Positions 56,094 through 64,000 of a stretch of 64,000 nucleotides of DNA are shown piece after piece (positions within the stretch are counted from its first letter, which is position 1; the number at the start of each line of letters is the position of its first letter). Under the pieces are notes generated by a model that was not told where the DNA came from, searched no databases, and saw only the letters and a list, made by a program, of their open reading frames with translations. A program made the position numbers and the translations under genes. Source of the stretch: Halomonas borealis (GTDB taxonomy: Bacteria > Pseudomonadota > Gammaproteobacteria > Pseudomonadales > Halomonadaceae); the NCBI RefSeq assembly GCF_004798905.1, contig NZ_SDMO01000014.1:18744-82743 (forward strand). Reading direction: 5' to 3'.

Positions 56094-58541
56094 TCAGGCC
56101 GGGTGGTGGCGCAGGACCTTGGATTTGTCGGTGACGAAGGCGTCGTATTCGAAGTCGTCGACGGTCAGCATGTCCAGCACCTCCGCTTCGCGCTGGCGCA
56201 TGAAGGTGGCGTCGTCCTCGCCGATCAATCCGGCGGCGAGGGCAGCCTCGACCTGCTGCTCGGGGTGCAGGGCCTCGGCCGAAATCTCGCCCTTGGCATG
56301 GGCCTTGCCGACGGTGCGATACAGCGCCTCGGCGCGTTCCTGGGTGGCCAGCAGGGCATTGTAGCGGGCCAGCGGGTTATCCTGCGGCCCGTCGTCGGCA
56401 TCCCAGGTGTTGGTCAGCAGGCGTTGGCGCAGGGCGCTGTCGCGGGTCACGGCCTGGGCGATGGACCGCGTCAGGTCGTCGTCGGGGCGTGACCAGCGAC
56501 GGCCGCGGGGCATCACCAGCACGCGCAGCATCCGGCCCAGGGCGCGATTGGGCAGGTTGTCGAACAGCTCATCGAAGGCCTGCTCGGTGCGCTCCAGCAA
56601 CAGACGCGCGGCGTAGTGGAGCAGGGTGTCTTCCTGCTCGACGCGCTCGCCCTCGTGCCATTGCTTGAGCATCAGGCTCGCCAGGTAGAGGTTGGAGAGC
56701 ACATCGCCGAGGCGCGCGGAGAGCATCTCGCGTTGCTTGAGCTTGGAGCCGAGGCTGGCCATGGCGGCGTCGGCGGTGAGCGAGAAGCCGGCGGAGAGCC
56801 GCGCGATCTCTTGTGCGTAGGGTGCGGCGACGTCGTCGAAGGGCACGCTCGCCCGTCCGAGGCCGAATCCCAGGGTGAGGGCACGAGCGGCGTTACCGAA
56901 GATCAGCCCGGCATGGCCGAAGAAGGCGCTGTCGAAGGCGCTGACATCGTCGTTGTCCTTGGCGGCCAGTTCCTCGAGTACGTAGGGATGGCAGCGGATC
57001 GCCCCCTGACCGAAGATCATCAGGTTACGGGTCATGATGTTGGCGCCTTCGACGGTGATGGCCACCGGGTTGGCGCTATAGCCGATGCCCAGGTAGTTGC
57101 GTGGGCCGAGCGTCACCGCCTTGCCGCCGTGGATGTCCATGGCATCGGCCAGGATCAGGCGCTGGAACTCGGTGAGCTGGCTCTTGAGGATCGCCGAGGG
57201 CACCGCCGGCTTCTCGCCGTGGTCGATGGTGTTGGCGGTCTGGTAGACCGCGGCCTGGGCGATGTAGCCGAGCGCCGCCATGCGGGCCAGCGGCTCCTGG
57301 ACGCCTTCCATCTCGGCCACCGGGACGTTGAACTGGCGGCGGATGCGCGCGAAGCCGCCGCTCCAGCCCAGGGCGTAGCGGGCGGTGCCGGTGGCGCCGG
57401 AGGGCAGGGTGATGCAGCGGCCCACCGACAGGCACTCGACCAGCATGCGCCAGCCCTGGCCGATCATCGCCTCGCCGCCGATGATGGTGGATAGCGGCAC
57501 GAAGACGCGCTCGCCCTTGATCGGGCCATTGAGGAAGGGGCTGCCGATGGGATGGTGGCGACGGCCGATCTGCATGCCTTCGGTGTCGCGCGGAACCAGC
57601 GCCAGGGTGATGCCGCGGTCCTCTTCCTCGCCGAGCAACCGGTCGGGATCGAACAGCCGGAAGGCCAGGCCGACCACGCTGGCGATCGGTGCCAGGGTGA
57701 TCCAGCGTTTCTCGAAGGTCAGCTCGAGCCCCAGCACCGTTTCGCCGTCGATCTCGCGGCGCACCACCGTGCCGATATCGGGCAGCGAGGTGGCGTCAGA
57801 GCCGGCGCGCGGGCCGGTCAGGCCGAAGCAGGGAATCTCACGGCCGTCGGCCAGTCGCGGCAGGTAGTGATCCTTTTGTTCCTCGGTGCCGTACTTGAGC
57901 AGCAGCTCGCCGGGGCCGAGGGAGTTGGGCACGCCGACGGTGACCATCAGCGTCTCGTTGACGGCCAGCTTCTGCAGCACCATCGACTGAGCCTTGGCGG
58001 AGAAGCCGAGGCCGCCGTATTGCTGGGGAATGATCATGCCGAAGAAGCCTTCGCGCTTGATGTAGTCCCACAGCTCCTGGGGCAGATCGGCGCGTTCGCG
58101 GGCGATGTCCCAGTCGTTGCACATGCCGGCGGCGACGCCGCACTGATGGTCGAGGAAGGCGCGCTCGGCGTCGGTCAGGCCGTCGTCACGGTAGGCCAGC
58201 AGCCGCTGCCAATCGGGGCGACCGGTGAACAATTCGCCGTCCCAGGCCACGCTGCCGGCCTCCAGGGCGGTACGCTCGGTGGCCGAGACCTTAGGGGCGA
58301 CGCGCTTGAACATCGCGAACAGGCGTGGCGTCAGCCAGCGCCGGCGCAGCATGGGCAGGCCACAGGCGGCGATGGCCGCGGTGGCGACGAGCAGCAGCAC
58401 GCCGATGACGATGGCGCCGGAGGCCAGCCCGGCCAGCCCGGCGAGACCGGTCACGGCCAGGGCGGGCAGGGCGCCCGCCTCGCGGCGCATCACGATGAGC
58501 AGGCCGGCAACGGCCAGTAACAGCAAGAACAGGGTCAGCAT
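56094..58541 (-). CDS. fadE: Acyl-CoA dehydrogenase
   Basis: FadE (815 aa; E. coli 814), first step of fatty-acid beta-oxidation. Two N-terminal membrane helices (about 1-65) precede the FAD-dependent dehydrogenase. Blocks: VPNSLGPGELLLKYGTEEQKDHYLPRLA, FEKRWITLAPIASVVGLAF, GQGWRMLVECLSVGR, and the catalytic-glutamate region EMEGVQEPLARMAALGY. The ATG at MLTLFLLLL with GGAG upstream is used; the longer frame has no homology. A PsrA-like box lies 19 bp upstream. Confidence 0.97.
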   Translation of the reverse strand: MLTLFLLLLAVAGLLIVMRREAGALPALAVTGLAGLAGLASGAIVIGVLLLVATAAIAACGLPMLRRRWLTPRLFAMFKRVAPKVSATERTALEAGSVAWDGELFTGRPDWQRLLAYRDDGLTDAERAFLDHQCGVAAGMCNDWDIARERADLPQELWDYIKREGFFGMIIPQQYGGLGFSAKAQSMVLQKLAVNETLMVTVGVPNSLGPGELLLKYGTEEQKDHYLPRLADGREIPCFGLTGPRAGSDATSLPDIGTVVRREIDGETVLGLELTFEKRWITLAPIASVVGLAFRLFDPDRLLGEEEDRGITLALVPRDTEGMQIGRRHHPIGSPFLNGPIKGERVFVPLSTIIGGEAMIGQGWRMLVECLSVGRCITLPSGATGTARYALGWSGGFARIRRQFNVPVAEMEGVQEPLARMAALGYIAQAAVYQTANTIDHGEKPAVPSAILKSQLTEFQRLILADAMDIHGGKAVTLGPRNYLGIGYSANPVAITVEGANIMTRNLMIFGQGAIRCHPYVLEELAAKDNDDVSAFDSAFFGHAGLIFGNAARALTLGFGLGRASVPFDDVAAPYAQEIARLSAGFSLTADAAMASLGSKLKQREMLSARLGDVLSNLYLASLMLKQWHEGERVEQEDTLLHYAARLLLERTEQAFDELFDNLPNRALGRMLRVLVMPRGRRWSRPDDDLTRSIAQAVTRDSALRQRLLTNTWDADDGPQDNPLARYNALLATQERAEALYRTVGKAHAKGEISAEALHPEQQVEAALAAGLIGEDDATFMRQREAEVLDMLTVDDFEYDAFVTDKSKVLRHHPA

Positions 58542-58559
58542 GGTGGCGGCTCCGTAGTA

Positions 58560-58577
58560 TTCGAACACTTGTTTGAA
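58560..58577. promoter_or_regulatory. PsrA-like operator upstream of fadE
   Basis: TTCGAACACTTGTTTGAA, a near-palindrome with halves TTCGAAC / GTTTGAA (one mismatch), fits the CAAAC-N4-GTTTG pattern of the fatty-acid regulator PsrA. Confidence 0.55.
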
Positions 58578-58769
58578 TGTCTTCAGACTAGCCCATTCGG
58601 TGCCTGCTCGCCAATACCCGAGTCGCGATGCATCATCCAACGGTGGCGATGAAAGGGCCGACTGGGCGACACAGGGCGCGCTGAATGCGTCGCCGGGCGC
58701 CGCCTTTGCCGTCGATGGTAAGAACCGCCCCGGTGCCCTGTCACCATGCGCTGGGGCATCCAACGCGAG

Positions 58770-58792
58770 ACGCCCCGCTGGAAGCGGGGCGT
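58770..58792 (-). terminator. Hairpin downstream of betA
   Basis: Ten-base stem ACGCCCCGCT / AGCGGGGCGT with a 3-nt loop, 23 bp after the betA stop, no clear T tract. Probable transcript end of the bet operon. Confidence 0.5.
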
Positions 58793-58814
58793 CGCGGTGG
58801 TGCCGGCGGTTTGA

Positions 58815-60506
58815 TCAGTTCGTGGGGCGCCGCGGTGGCCGCTGGGCGGGGGTGTCCTGGGCGACATAGTAGGGCGCATCGCTCTTCGGTAGCGGCTCGC
58901 GGCCACGGATGCTGTCGGCCAGTTTCTCGGCCAGCATGATCGTCGGCGCGTTGAGGTTGCCGGTGGGGATCACCGGGAACAGCGAGGCATCGATCACCCG
59001 CAAGGCCTCGACGCCGTGGACCCGACCGGCACCGTCGACCACGGCGTCGTCGCCGTCACCCATGCGACAGGTGCCGCAGGGATGGTAGGCGGTCTCGGCG
59101 TGTTCGCGGACGAAGGCATCGAGCTCGGCGTCGCTCTGCACGTTCGGCCCCGGAGAGATTTCGCGGCCGCGATACTCGTCCATGGCCGGCTGTTCGATGA
59201 TCTCGCGGGTCAGGCGAATGGCGTCGCGGAACTCCTGCCAGTCCTTCTCGGTAGACATGTAGTTGAACAGGATCGAGGGCGCGGCCTTGGGGTCCAGCGA
59301 GGTCAGGCGTACCCGGCCCTCGCTCTCGGAGCGCATGGAGCCGACGTGGGCCTGGAAGCCGTGGGCCTGCACCGCGCTCTTGCCGTTGTAGCTGATGGCG
59401 ATGGGCAGGAAGTGGTACTGCAGGTTCGGCCATGCCTCGTCATCGCGGCTACGGATGAATCCGGCGGCCTCGAACTGGTTGCTGGCGCCCACGCCGCTGC
59501 CGAACAGCATCCACTCGGCGCCGATCTTCGGCTGGTTGAACCACTTGAGCGCCGGATACAGTGAGATCGGCTGTGTGCACTCGTACTGGATGTACATCTC
59601 CAGGTGGTCCTGGAGATGCTGCCCGACGTTGTCGTTGACCTTGACCGGCGTGATGCCGAGTTCGTCGAGCACATCTTTCGGGCCGATGCCGGAGCGTTGC
59701 AGGATCTGCGGTGAGGCGATGGCGCCGGCGCACAGCAGCACCTCGCGCCGCGCCTTGACCTGCTGTGGCTGGCCGCCGCGTGTGTAGCGTACGCCGCTGG
59801 CGCGCTGGCCCTCGAAGGTGATCACATCGGTGGTGGCGCGGGTCTCGATGGTCAGGTTGGCGCGTGGCTTGGCCTGATCGAGATAGCCGCGCGCCGTGGA
59901 GGCGCGCCGGCCCTTGGGAGTGACGAAGCGGTCCATGGGGCCGAAGCCTTCCTGCTGGTAGCCGTTGACGTCCTCGGTGGCCGGGTAGCCGGCCTGATGA
60001 CCGGCCTCGATGAAGGCGTGATAGAGCGGATTGTTGCCTGCCTTCGGGGTGGCCACGCTGACCGGGCCATCGCCGCCGTGGTAGTCATTGGCGCCGATGT
60101 CGCGGGTCTCGGCCTTCCTGAAGTAGGGCAGGCAGTCGGCGTAGCTCCAGTCCTCGAGGCCGCCGCGCTGGGCCCAGCCGTCGTAGTCCAGGGCGTTGCC
60201 GCGGATGTAGCACATGCCGTTGATCAGCGAGGAGCCACCCAATCCCTTGCCGCGGCCGCACTCCATGCGCCGGCCGTCCATGTGCGGCTCGGGGTCGGTC
60301 TCGAAGGCCCAGTTGTAGCGCTTGCCCTGTAACGGGAAGGCCAGAGCCGCCGGCATCTGGGTGCGGAAGTCGAAGCGGTGGTCGCGGCCGCCGGCCTCGA
60401 GCAGCAGCACCTCGACGTTCGGGTCCTCGGTCAGGCGGGTGGCGAGGACATTGCCGGCCGAGCCGGCGCCGATGATGACGTAATCGAACTCACGGGACTG
60501 CGACAT
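58815..60506 (-). CDS. betA: Choline dehydrogenase
   Basis: FAD-dependent GMC oxidoreductase (563 aa; E. coli BetA 556), membrane-associated, oxidising choline to betaine aldehyde. [19 protein letters not shown] holds the dinucleotide-binding GxGxxG. Other blocks: [40 protein letters not shown] and the catalytic-histidine region [11 protein letters not shown] near the C-terminus. It is last of betI-betB-betA. Confidence 0.97.
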   Translation of the reverse strand: MSQSREFDYVIIGAGSAGNVLATRLTEDPNVEVLLLEAGGRDHRFDFRTQMPAALAFPLQGKRYNWAFETDPEPHMDGRRMECGRGKGLGGSSLINGMCYIRGNALDYDGWAQRGGLEDWSYADCLPYFRKAETRDIGANDYHGGDGPVSVATPKAGNNPLYHAFIEAGHQAGYPATEDVNGYQQEGFGPMDRFVTPKGRRASTARGYLDQAKPRANLTIETRATTDVITFEGQRASGVRYTRGGQPQQVKARREVLLCAGAIASPQILQRSGIGPKDVLDELGITPVKVNDNVGQHLQDHLEMYIQYECTQPISLYPALKWFNQPKIGAEWMLFGSGVGASNQFEAAGFIRSRDDEAWPNLQYHFLPIAISYNGKSAVQAHGFQAHVGSMRSESEGRVRLTSLDPKAAPSILFNYMSTEKDWQEFRDAIRLTREIIEQPAMDEYRGREISPGPNVQSDAELDAFVREHAETAYHPCGTCRMGDGDDAVVDGAGRVHGVEALRVIDASLFPVIPTGNLNAPTIMLAEKLADSIRGREPLPKSDAPYYVAQDTPAQRPPRRPTN

Positions 60507-60614
60507 GGAGCCTCCCTGAAACAGTCAAAAGGGTCGCATGGCGCACGGCGACTGGCCGCGCGCCCTCTGGATCGAGGGCCCGGCGGCCAGGGTCGGTGGC
60601 CGCCGGGCAGGGGA

Positions 60615-62081
60615 TCAGAACACCGATTCGAAGGCGCCCATCTCGACCTGTACCGACTTGGTCTGGGTGTAGTGGGCCAGGGTCTCGACGCCGTTCTCGC
60701 GGCCGACGCCGGACTGCTTGTAGCCGCCCACCGGCATCTCGGCGGGGGACTCGCCCCAGGTGTTGACCCAGCAGATGCCGGCTTCCAGGCGGTGGATGAC
60801 CCGGTGGGCGCGGTTGAGCCCCTCGGTGAAGACCCCGGCGGCCAGCCCGTAGGCGGTGTCATTGGCGCGGCGGATCACCTCTTCCTCGTCGTCGAAGGCG
60901 AGGATCGACATCACCGGGCCGAAGATCTCCTCGCGCACGATACGCATCTGATCGCTGCAGTCGGTGAATACCGTGGGGGCGGCCCAGGCGCCGGTAGCCC
61001 AGTCGCCCTGGTCCCAGGCTTCGCCGCCGACCAGCACGCGGGCGCCTTCCTGCTTGCCCAGGGCGATGTATGACAGCACCTTGTGCTGGTGCTCGAAGCT
61101 CACCAGCGGGCCGAAGTTGACCGTCGGGTCCTGCGGGTCGCCGGCCTTGATGCGTGCCACGCGCTCGAGGATCTTGTCCTCGAAGGCTTCCTTGACGGCG
61201 CTTGAGACGAACACCCGGGTGCCGTTGGTGCAGATCTGACCGCTGGAGTAGAAGTTGGCCATCATGGCGGCGTCGGCGGCGCGATCCAGGTCGGCGTCGT
61301 CGAACACGATCAGCGGCGACTTGCCCCCCAGCTCCATGGTCACGTCCTTGAGGCTGGACGCGGCAGAGGCCGACATCACCTTCTTGCCGGTGCCCATCTC
61401 GCCGGTGAAGGAGACCTTGTCGATGCCGGCGTGGCCGGTGATCAACTGGCCGACCCGGGCGTCGCCGTGGACCACGTTGAACACGCCGTCGGGCAGGCCG
61501 GCCTCGGTGAGGCACTCGGCGAGGGCCATGACGGTCAGCGGGGTGACCTCGCTGGGCTTGAAGACCACGGCGTTACCGGCGGCCAGCGCCGGGGCAGACT
61601 TCCAGCAGGCGATCTGGATCGGATAGTTCCAGGCGCCGATGCTGCCGATCACGCCCAGCGGCTCGCGGCGTGTATAGACGAAAGAGGTGTCGCGCAGCGG
61701 GATCTGGCTGCCTTCGATGGCCGAGGCCAGGCCGGCGTAGTATTCGAGCACGTCGGCACCGGTGACGATGTCCACCTCGGTGGTCTCGCTGATCGGCTTG
61801 CCGGTGTTACGGGTCTCCAGTGCGGCGATCTCGTCGTTGCGCTCGCGGAGCAGCGTCACGGCGCGTTGCAGCACCCGGCCGCGTTCCATGCCGGTCATCG
61901 CCGCCCAGACGCGCTGGCCACGACGGGCGGCGGCGACGGCGCTGTCCACGTCGGCCTCGTTGGCCTGCTGGACCGCGGCAAGGGTGCTGCCATCGAAGGG
62001 ATTGACGACCGGGAAGGTCTCCCCGGAGGTGGCGTCCACCCGCTGGCCGTCGATGTAGAGAGATTCGATTGCGTGGGTCAT
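60615..62081 (-). CDS. betB: Betaine-aldehyde dehydrogenase
   Basis: Aldehyde dehydrogenase (488 aa) producing glycine betaine. Motifs: [17 protein letters not shown] analogue ([10 protein letters not shown]), [30 protein letters not shown] with the general-base glutamate, and [13 protein letters not shown] with the nucleophile cysteine. The ATG at MTHAIESL is chosen; the longer frame overlaps betI. It is 13 bp after betI. Confidence 0.97.
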   Translation of the reverse strand: MTHAIESLYIDGQRVDATSGETFPVVNPFDGSTLAAVQQANEADVDSAVAAARRGQRVWAAMTGMERGRVLQRAVTLLRERNDEIAALETRNTGKPISETTEVDIVTGADVLEYYAGLASAIEGSQIPLRDTSFVYTRREPLGVIGSIGAWNYPIQIACWKSAPALAAGNAVVFKPSEVTPLTVMALAECLTEAGLPDGVFNVVHGDARVGQLITGHAGIDKVSFTGEMGTGKKVMSASAASSLKDVTMELGGKSPLIVFDDADLDRAADAAMMANFYSSGQICTNGTRVFVSSAVKEAFEDKILERVARIKAGDPQDPTVNFGPLVSFEHQHKVLSYIALGKQEGARVLVGGEAWDQGDWATGAWAAPTVFTDCSDQMRIVREEIFGPVMSILAFDDEEEVIRRANDTAYGLAAGVFTEGLNRAHRVIHRLEAGICWVNTWGESPAEMPVGGYKQSGVGRENGVETLAHYTQTKSVQVEMGAFESVF

Positions 62082-62094
62082 GAGGACCTCCAGG

Positions 62095-62724
62095 TCAGGA
62101 GTCGAGTAAGAGGGGCTCGGCGTGTCGGGCGTCGAGACCCTGGGACGTGAGCAGCTGCTCGAGGTAGTCCCGGGCCAGGCCGCGGGCGCGGTCACTGTCG
62201 AGCCCGTCGGGCGTCAGGGCGCCGCGCAGCCACAGGCCGTCGATCATGGCGGCCAGGGCGCGGGCGGCATCCCGGGCCTTGGCTTTGGGCAGCAGCTGCC
62301 GGAACTGGTAGCTGAGGTTGGCATACAGGCGCCGGTCGTTGACGTTCTGCAGCCGGGCCAGGGCGGGGCGGTGCATGCTGCTGGCCCAGAAGGCCAGCCA
62401 GGTCTTGGCCACCGGTCCGGTGACCTGGGAGCGGTCGAAGTTGCCGTCGATGATGGCCGCCAGGTGGGCGATCGGTGCATCGGTCGTCAAGACTCGGCGG
62501 CGGGCCGAGATCGCCTCGCCGAGATCGTTGAGGATCTGGCGCATCGTCGCCTCCAGCAGGCCATCCTTGCCGCCGAAGTAGTGGCTGATGATGCCGGCGG
62601 AAACGCCGGCATGGCGGGCAATGCGCGCCACCGTGGCGTCGGCCAGGCCGACCTCGTCGATGGCCGCCATGGTAGCCGTGATCAGCTGCTGGCGACGGAT
62701 GGGTTCCATTCCGACCTTGGGCAC
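62095..62724 (-). CDS. betI: Choline-responsive repressor
   Basis: TetR-family BetI (209 aa). The GTG start giving [14 protein letters not shown] is chosen because it matches E. coli BetI (MPKLGMQSIRRRQLI) and has an AGGAG site; a longer frame has none. The helix-turn-helix is [31 protein letters not shown]; the ligand domain has [27 protein letters not shown]. It likely represses itself, betBA and perhaps choX from the palindrome at 62806. Confidence 0.96.
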   Translation of the reverse strand: MPKVGMEPIRRQQLITATMAAIDEVGLADATVARIARHAGVSAGIISHYFGGKDGLLEATMRQILNDLGEAISARRRVLTTDAPIAHLAAIIDGNFDRSQVTGPVAKTWLAFWASSMHRPALARLQNVNDRRLYANLSYQFRQLLPKAKARDAARALAAMIDGLWLRGALTPDGLDSDRARGLARDYLEQLLTSQGLDARHAEPLLLDS

Positions 62725-62805
62725 TGCGTTGGCTCCTCTCCCGGGGTTCGTCTTGCAACCATGCCCTGTTGCATGGTTAAGATAGCAACAGCTTGCCATT
62801 TTTTT

Positions 62806-62819
62806 ATTGAACGTTCAAT
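62806..62819. promoter_or_regulatory. Probable BetI operator
   Basis: ATTGAACGTTCAAT, a perfect 14-bp palindrome in an A/T-rich stretch, 81 bp from the betI start and 72 bp from the choX start. Confidence 0.65.
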
Positions 62820-62891
62820 CAATAAAAGAGATGGGTATTCAGAATCTGCTATCGGGCGATACGCCTTGCCCGAGAACTGGGGAGATACGCG

Positions 62892-63830
62892 ATGAACAAG
62901 ATGACCATGGGGTTTGCGACCACCGCACTGGCGCTGTCCGCTTCACCGTTGATGGCCGCCGAGGAGGGCAGCCAGCCGATTCGCTTCGCCGAAGTGGGCT
63001 GGACGGATATCACCGCCACCACCGCCCTGGCCACCGAAGTACTCGAGTCGCTCGGCTACGAGACCCGCATCGATACCGTCTCGGTGCCCATCGCCTACTC
63101 GGGGATGAAGAATGGCGATTTCGACGTCTTCCTCGGCAACTGGATGCCGTCCATGGCCTCGATCAGTGATCCCTACGTCGAGCGCGGACAGGTGGATCGC
63201 CTGGGGGCCAATCTGGAGGGGGCCAAGTATACACTGGCGGTGCCGCAGTACGTCTACGACGCCGGGGTGACCTCGGTGGATGATCTGGCCGAGCACGCCG
63301 ATCGTTTCGATGCCACGTTGCATGGCATCGAGGCCGGCAACGACGGCAACCTGCTGATCCAGGACATGATCGATGACGATGCCTCCGGGCTGGGCGACTG
63401 GAACCTGGTGGATTCCAGCGAGGCCGGCATGCTGGCCGAGCTCAAGGCGCGGACGCCGGACGAGCAGTGGATGGTGTTCCTCGGCTGGGAGCCGCATCCC
63501 ATGAACACCAACTTCGACATCGCCTACCTGGAGGGTGCCGACGACTACTTCGGGCCCGACTTGGGCGGCGCCACCATCTACACCAACACACGCGCCGGCT
63601 ACACCGAGGCCCGCCCCAATGTGGGAGAGCTGCTGGGTAACCTGTCCTTCACCTTGGAAATGGAAAACCAGCTGATGGCCGAGATCATGGACGAGGGCAC
63701 GGATCCGCGCGAGGCGGCGCGGGCCTACCTGCAGGCGAATCCCGAGGTTCTCGAAGGCTGGCTCGACGGGGTGACCACCGCCGAGGGTGAGCCGGGGCTG
63801 CCCGCGGTCAAGGACGCGCTGTCCTCCTGA
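62892..63830 (+). CDS. choX: Choline-binding periplasmic protein
   Basis: Substrate-binding protein (312 aa) of a choline ABC importer. Signal peptide about 1-22. Strong agreement with Sinorhizobium ChoX: VGWTDITATTALATEVLESLGYETRI, DVFLGNWMPSM, GAKYTLAVPQY, GIEAGNDGNLLI and VFLGWEPHPMNTNFDIAYLEGADD. The aromatic-box Trp/Tyr residues and the aspartate in GWTD are present. No permease or ATPase genes follow before tRNA-Met, so the rest of the transporter is elsewhere. Confidence 0.94.
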   Translation: MNKMTMGFATTALALSASPLMAAEEGSQPIRFAEVGWTDITATTALATEVLESLGYETRIDTVSVPIAYSGMKNGDFDVFLGNWMPSMASISDPYVERGQVDRLGANLEGAKYTLAVPQYVYDAGVTSVDDLAEHADRFDATLHGIEAGNDGNLLIQDMIDDDASGLGDWNLVDSSEAGMLAELKARTPDEQWMVFLGWEPHPMNTNFDIAYLEGADDYFGPDLGGATIYTNTRAGYTEARPNVGELLGNLSFTLEMENQLMAEIMDEGTDPREAARAYLQANPEVLEGWLDGVTTAEGEPGLPAVKDALSS

Positions 63831-63853
63831 ACGACGGGCAAGGCACGGCGGAC

Positions 63854-63882
63854 TTGCCTTGGGGCAAAGCGCCGTGCATAAT
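63854..63882 (+). promoter_or_regulatory. sigma70 promoter of tRNA-Met
   Basis: TTGCCT (63854-63859), 17 bp, CATAAT (63877-63882). The region also folds as a hairpin (GCACGGCG / CGCCGTGC), which may end the choX transcript. Confidence 0.55.
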
Positions 63883-63923
63883 CCCCACCCGTCGTCGGGC
63901 TTCGCTCCCGAGACATGAAAAAT

Positions 63924-64000
63924 GGCTACGTAGCTCAGTTGGTTAGAGCACATCACTCATAATGATGGGGTCCCCTGTTCGAGTCAGGGCGTAGCCACCA
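63924..64000 (+). tRNA. tRNA-Met (CAT), elongator type
   Basis: 77 nt with CCA encoded. Acceptor GGCTACG / CGTAGCC, D-arm GCTC/GAGC, anticodon loop CTCATAA (CAT), T-arm CCCTG-TTCGAGT-CAGGG. Closely resembles E. coli elongator tRNA-Met (GGCTACGTAGCTCAGTTGG start); no C1-A72 mismatch of the initiator. Confidence 0.93.

Overview
The window is a GC-rich chromosomal segment from a gammaproteobacterium. The best guess is Halomonas or a close relative (Halomonadaceae). This is inferred from a choline-to-glycine-betaine locus (betIBA plus choX), a Pseudomonas/Halomonas-style gene set (putA with an AraC regulator, fadE with a PsrA-like site, opgD) and a complete aerobic (CobG/CobF/CobN type) cobalamin pathway. 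There is no phage, transposase, integrase, CRISPR array or rRNA in view.

Layout. 1-11.8 kb is housekeeping: the 5' part of putA and an AraC regulator, tRNA-Gly, a CBS-domain protein, an acidic-repeat/Pmp3-like membrane protein, an EamA exporter, NAD kinase, a metallophosphoesterase, a rhomboid protease, YeaC-like and DUF2797 proteins, and opgD. 12.4-47.3 kb is a cobalamin island. Unit 1 (12.4-19.2 kb) is a promoter and B12 riboswitch followed by cobT, cbiZ, cbiB, cobC, cobU, cobS, an alpha-ribazole phosphatase and a CobU-like paralogue: late assembly and salvage. Unit 2 (19.5-24.4 kb) is an almost duplicate promoter/riboswitch followed by btuB-btuF-btuC-btuD: uptake. A leftward second FecBCD-type ABC importer (25.0-27.9 kb) has a palindromic operator over its -10 element and faces riboswitch 3. 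Unit 3 (28.1-40.2 kb) is a ChlI/ChlD-like ATPase, cobB, cobW, cobN, cobG, cobH, cobI, a 30-codon ORF and cobJ. cobK is inverted, and cobL-cobE-cobM-cobF-cobO-bluB-cobQ (41.0-47.3 kb) completes corrin ring synthesis, adenosylation, DMB synthesis and amidation. 47.5-56 kb is mixed: a glycerophosphodiesterase, a YiiX-like papain-fold protein, an unknown protein, qorA, and an RpiR-regulated aminotransferase / carboxymuconolactone-decarboxylase-like / SLC13 permease cluster. 56-64 kb holds fadE, betA, betB, betI, choX and an elongator tRNA-Met.

How it works together. Precorrin-2 (made elsewhere) is carried by CobI, G, J, M, F, K, L and H to hydrogenobyrinate. CobB amidates it, CobN with the ChlID-like ATPase inserts cobalt, CobO adenosylates, CobQ amidates, CbiB attaches the aminopropanol arm (precursor from CobC), and CobU, CobT, CobS and the phosphatase assemble the nucleotide loop with DMB from BluB. 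BtuBFCD imports corrinoids and CbiZ can strip cobinamides for remodelling. Three cobalamin riboswitches sense the end product. At the right end ChoX captures choline, BetA and BetB oxidise it to glycine betaine, and BetI probably represses both directions from a palindrome between betI and choX.

Notable non-coding structure: a dispersed element in three ungapped copies, each shortly downstream of a cobalamin gene; two near-identical promoter/riboswitch modules; an orphan terminator that suggests a small RNA; a short decayed copy of an opgD segment; and a small frameshifted gene.
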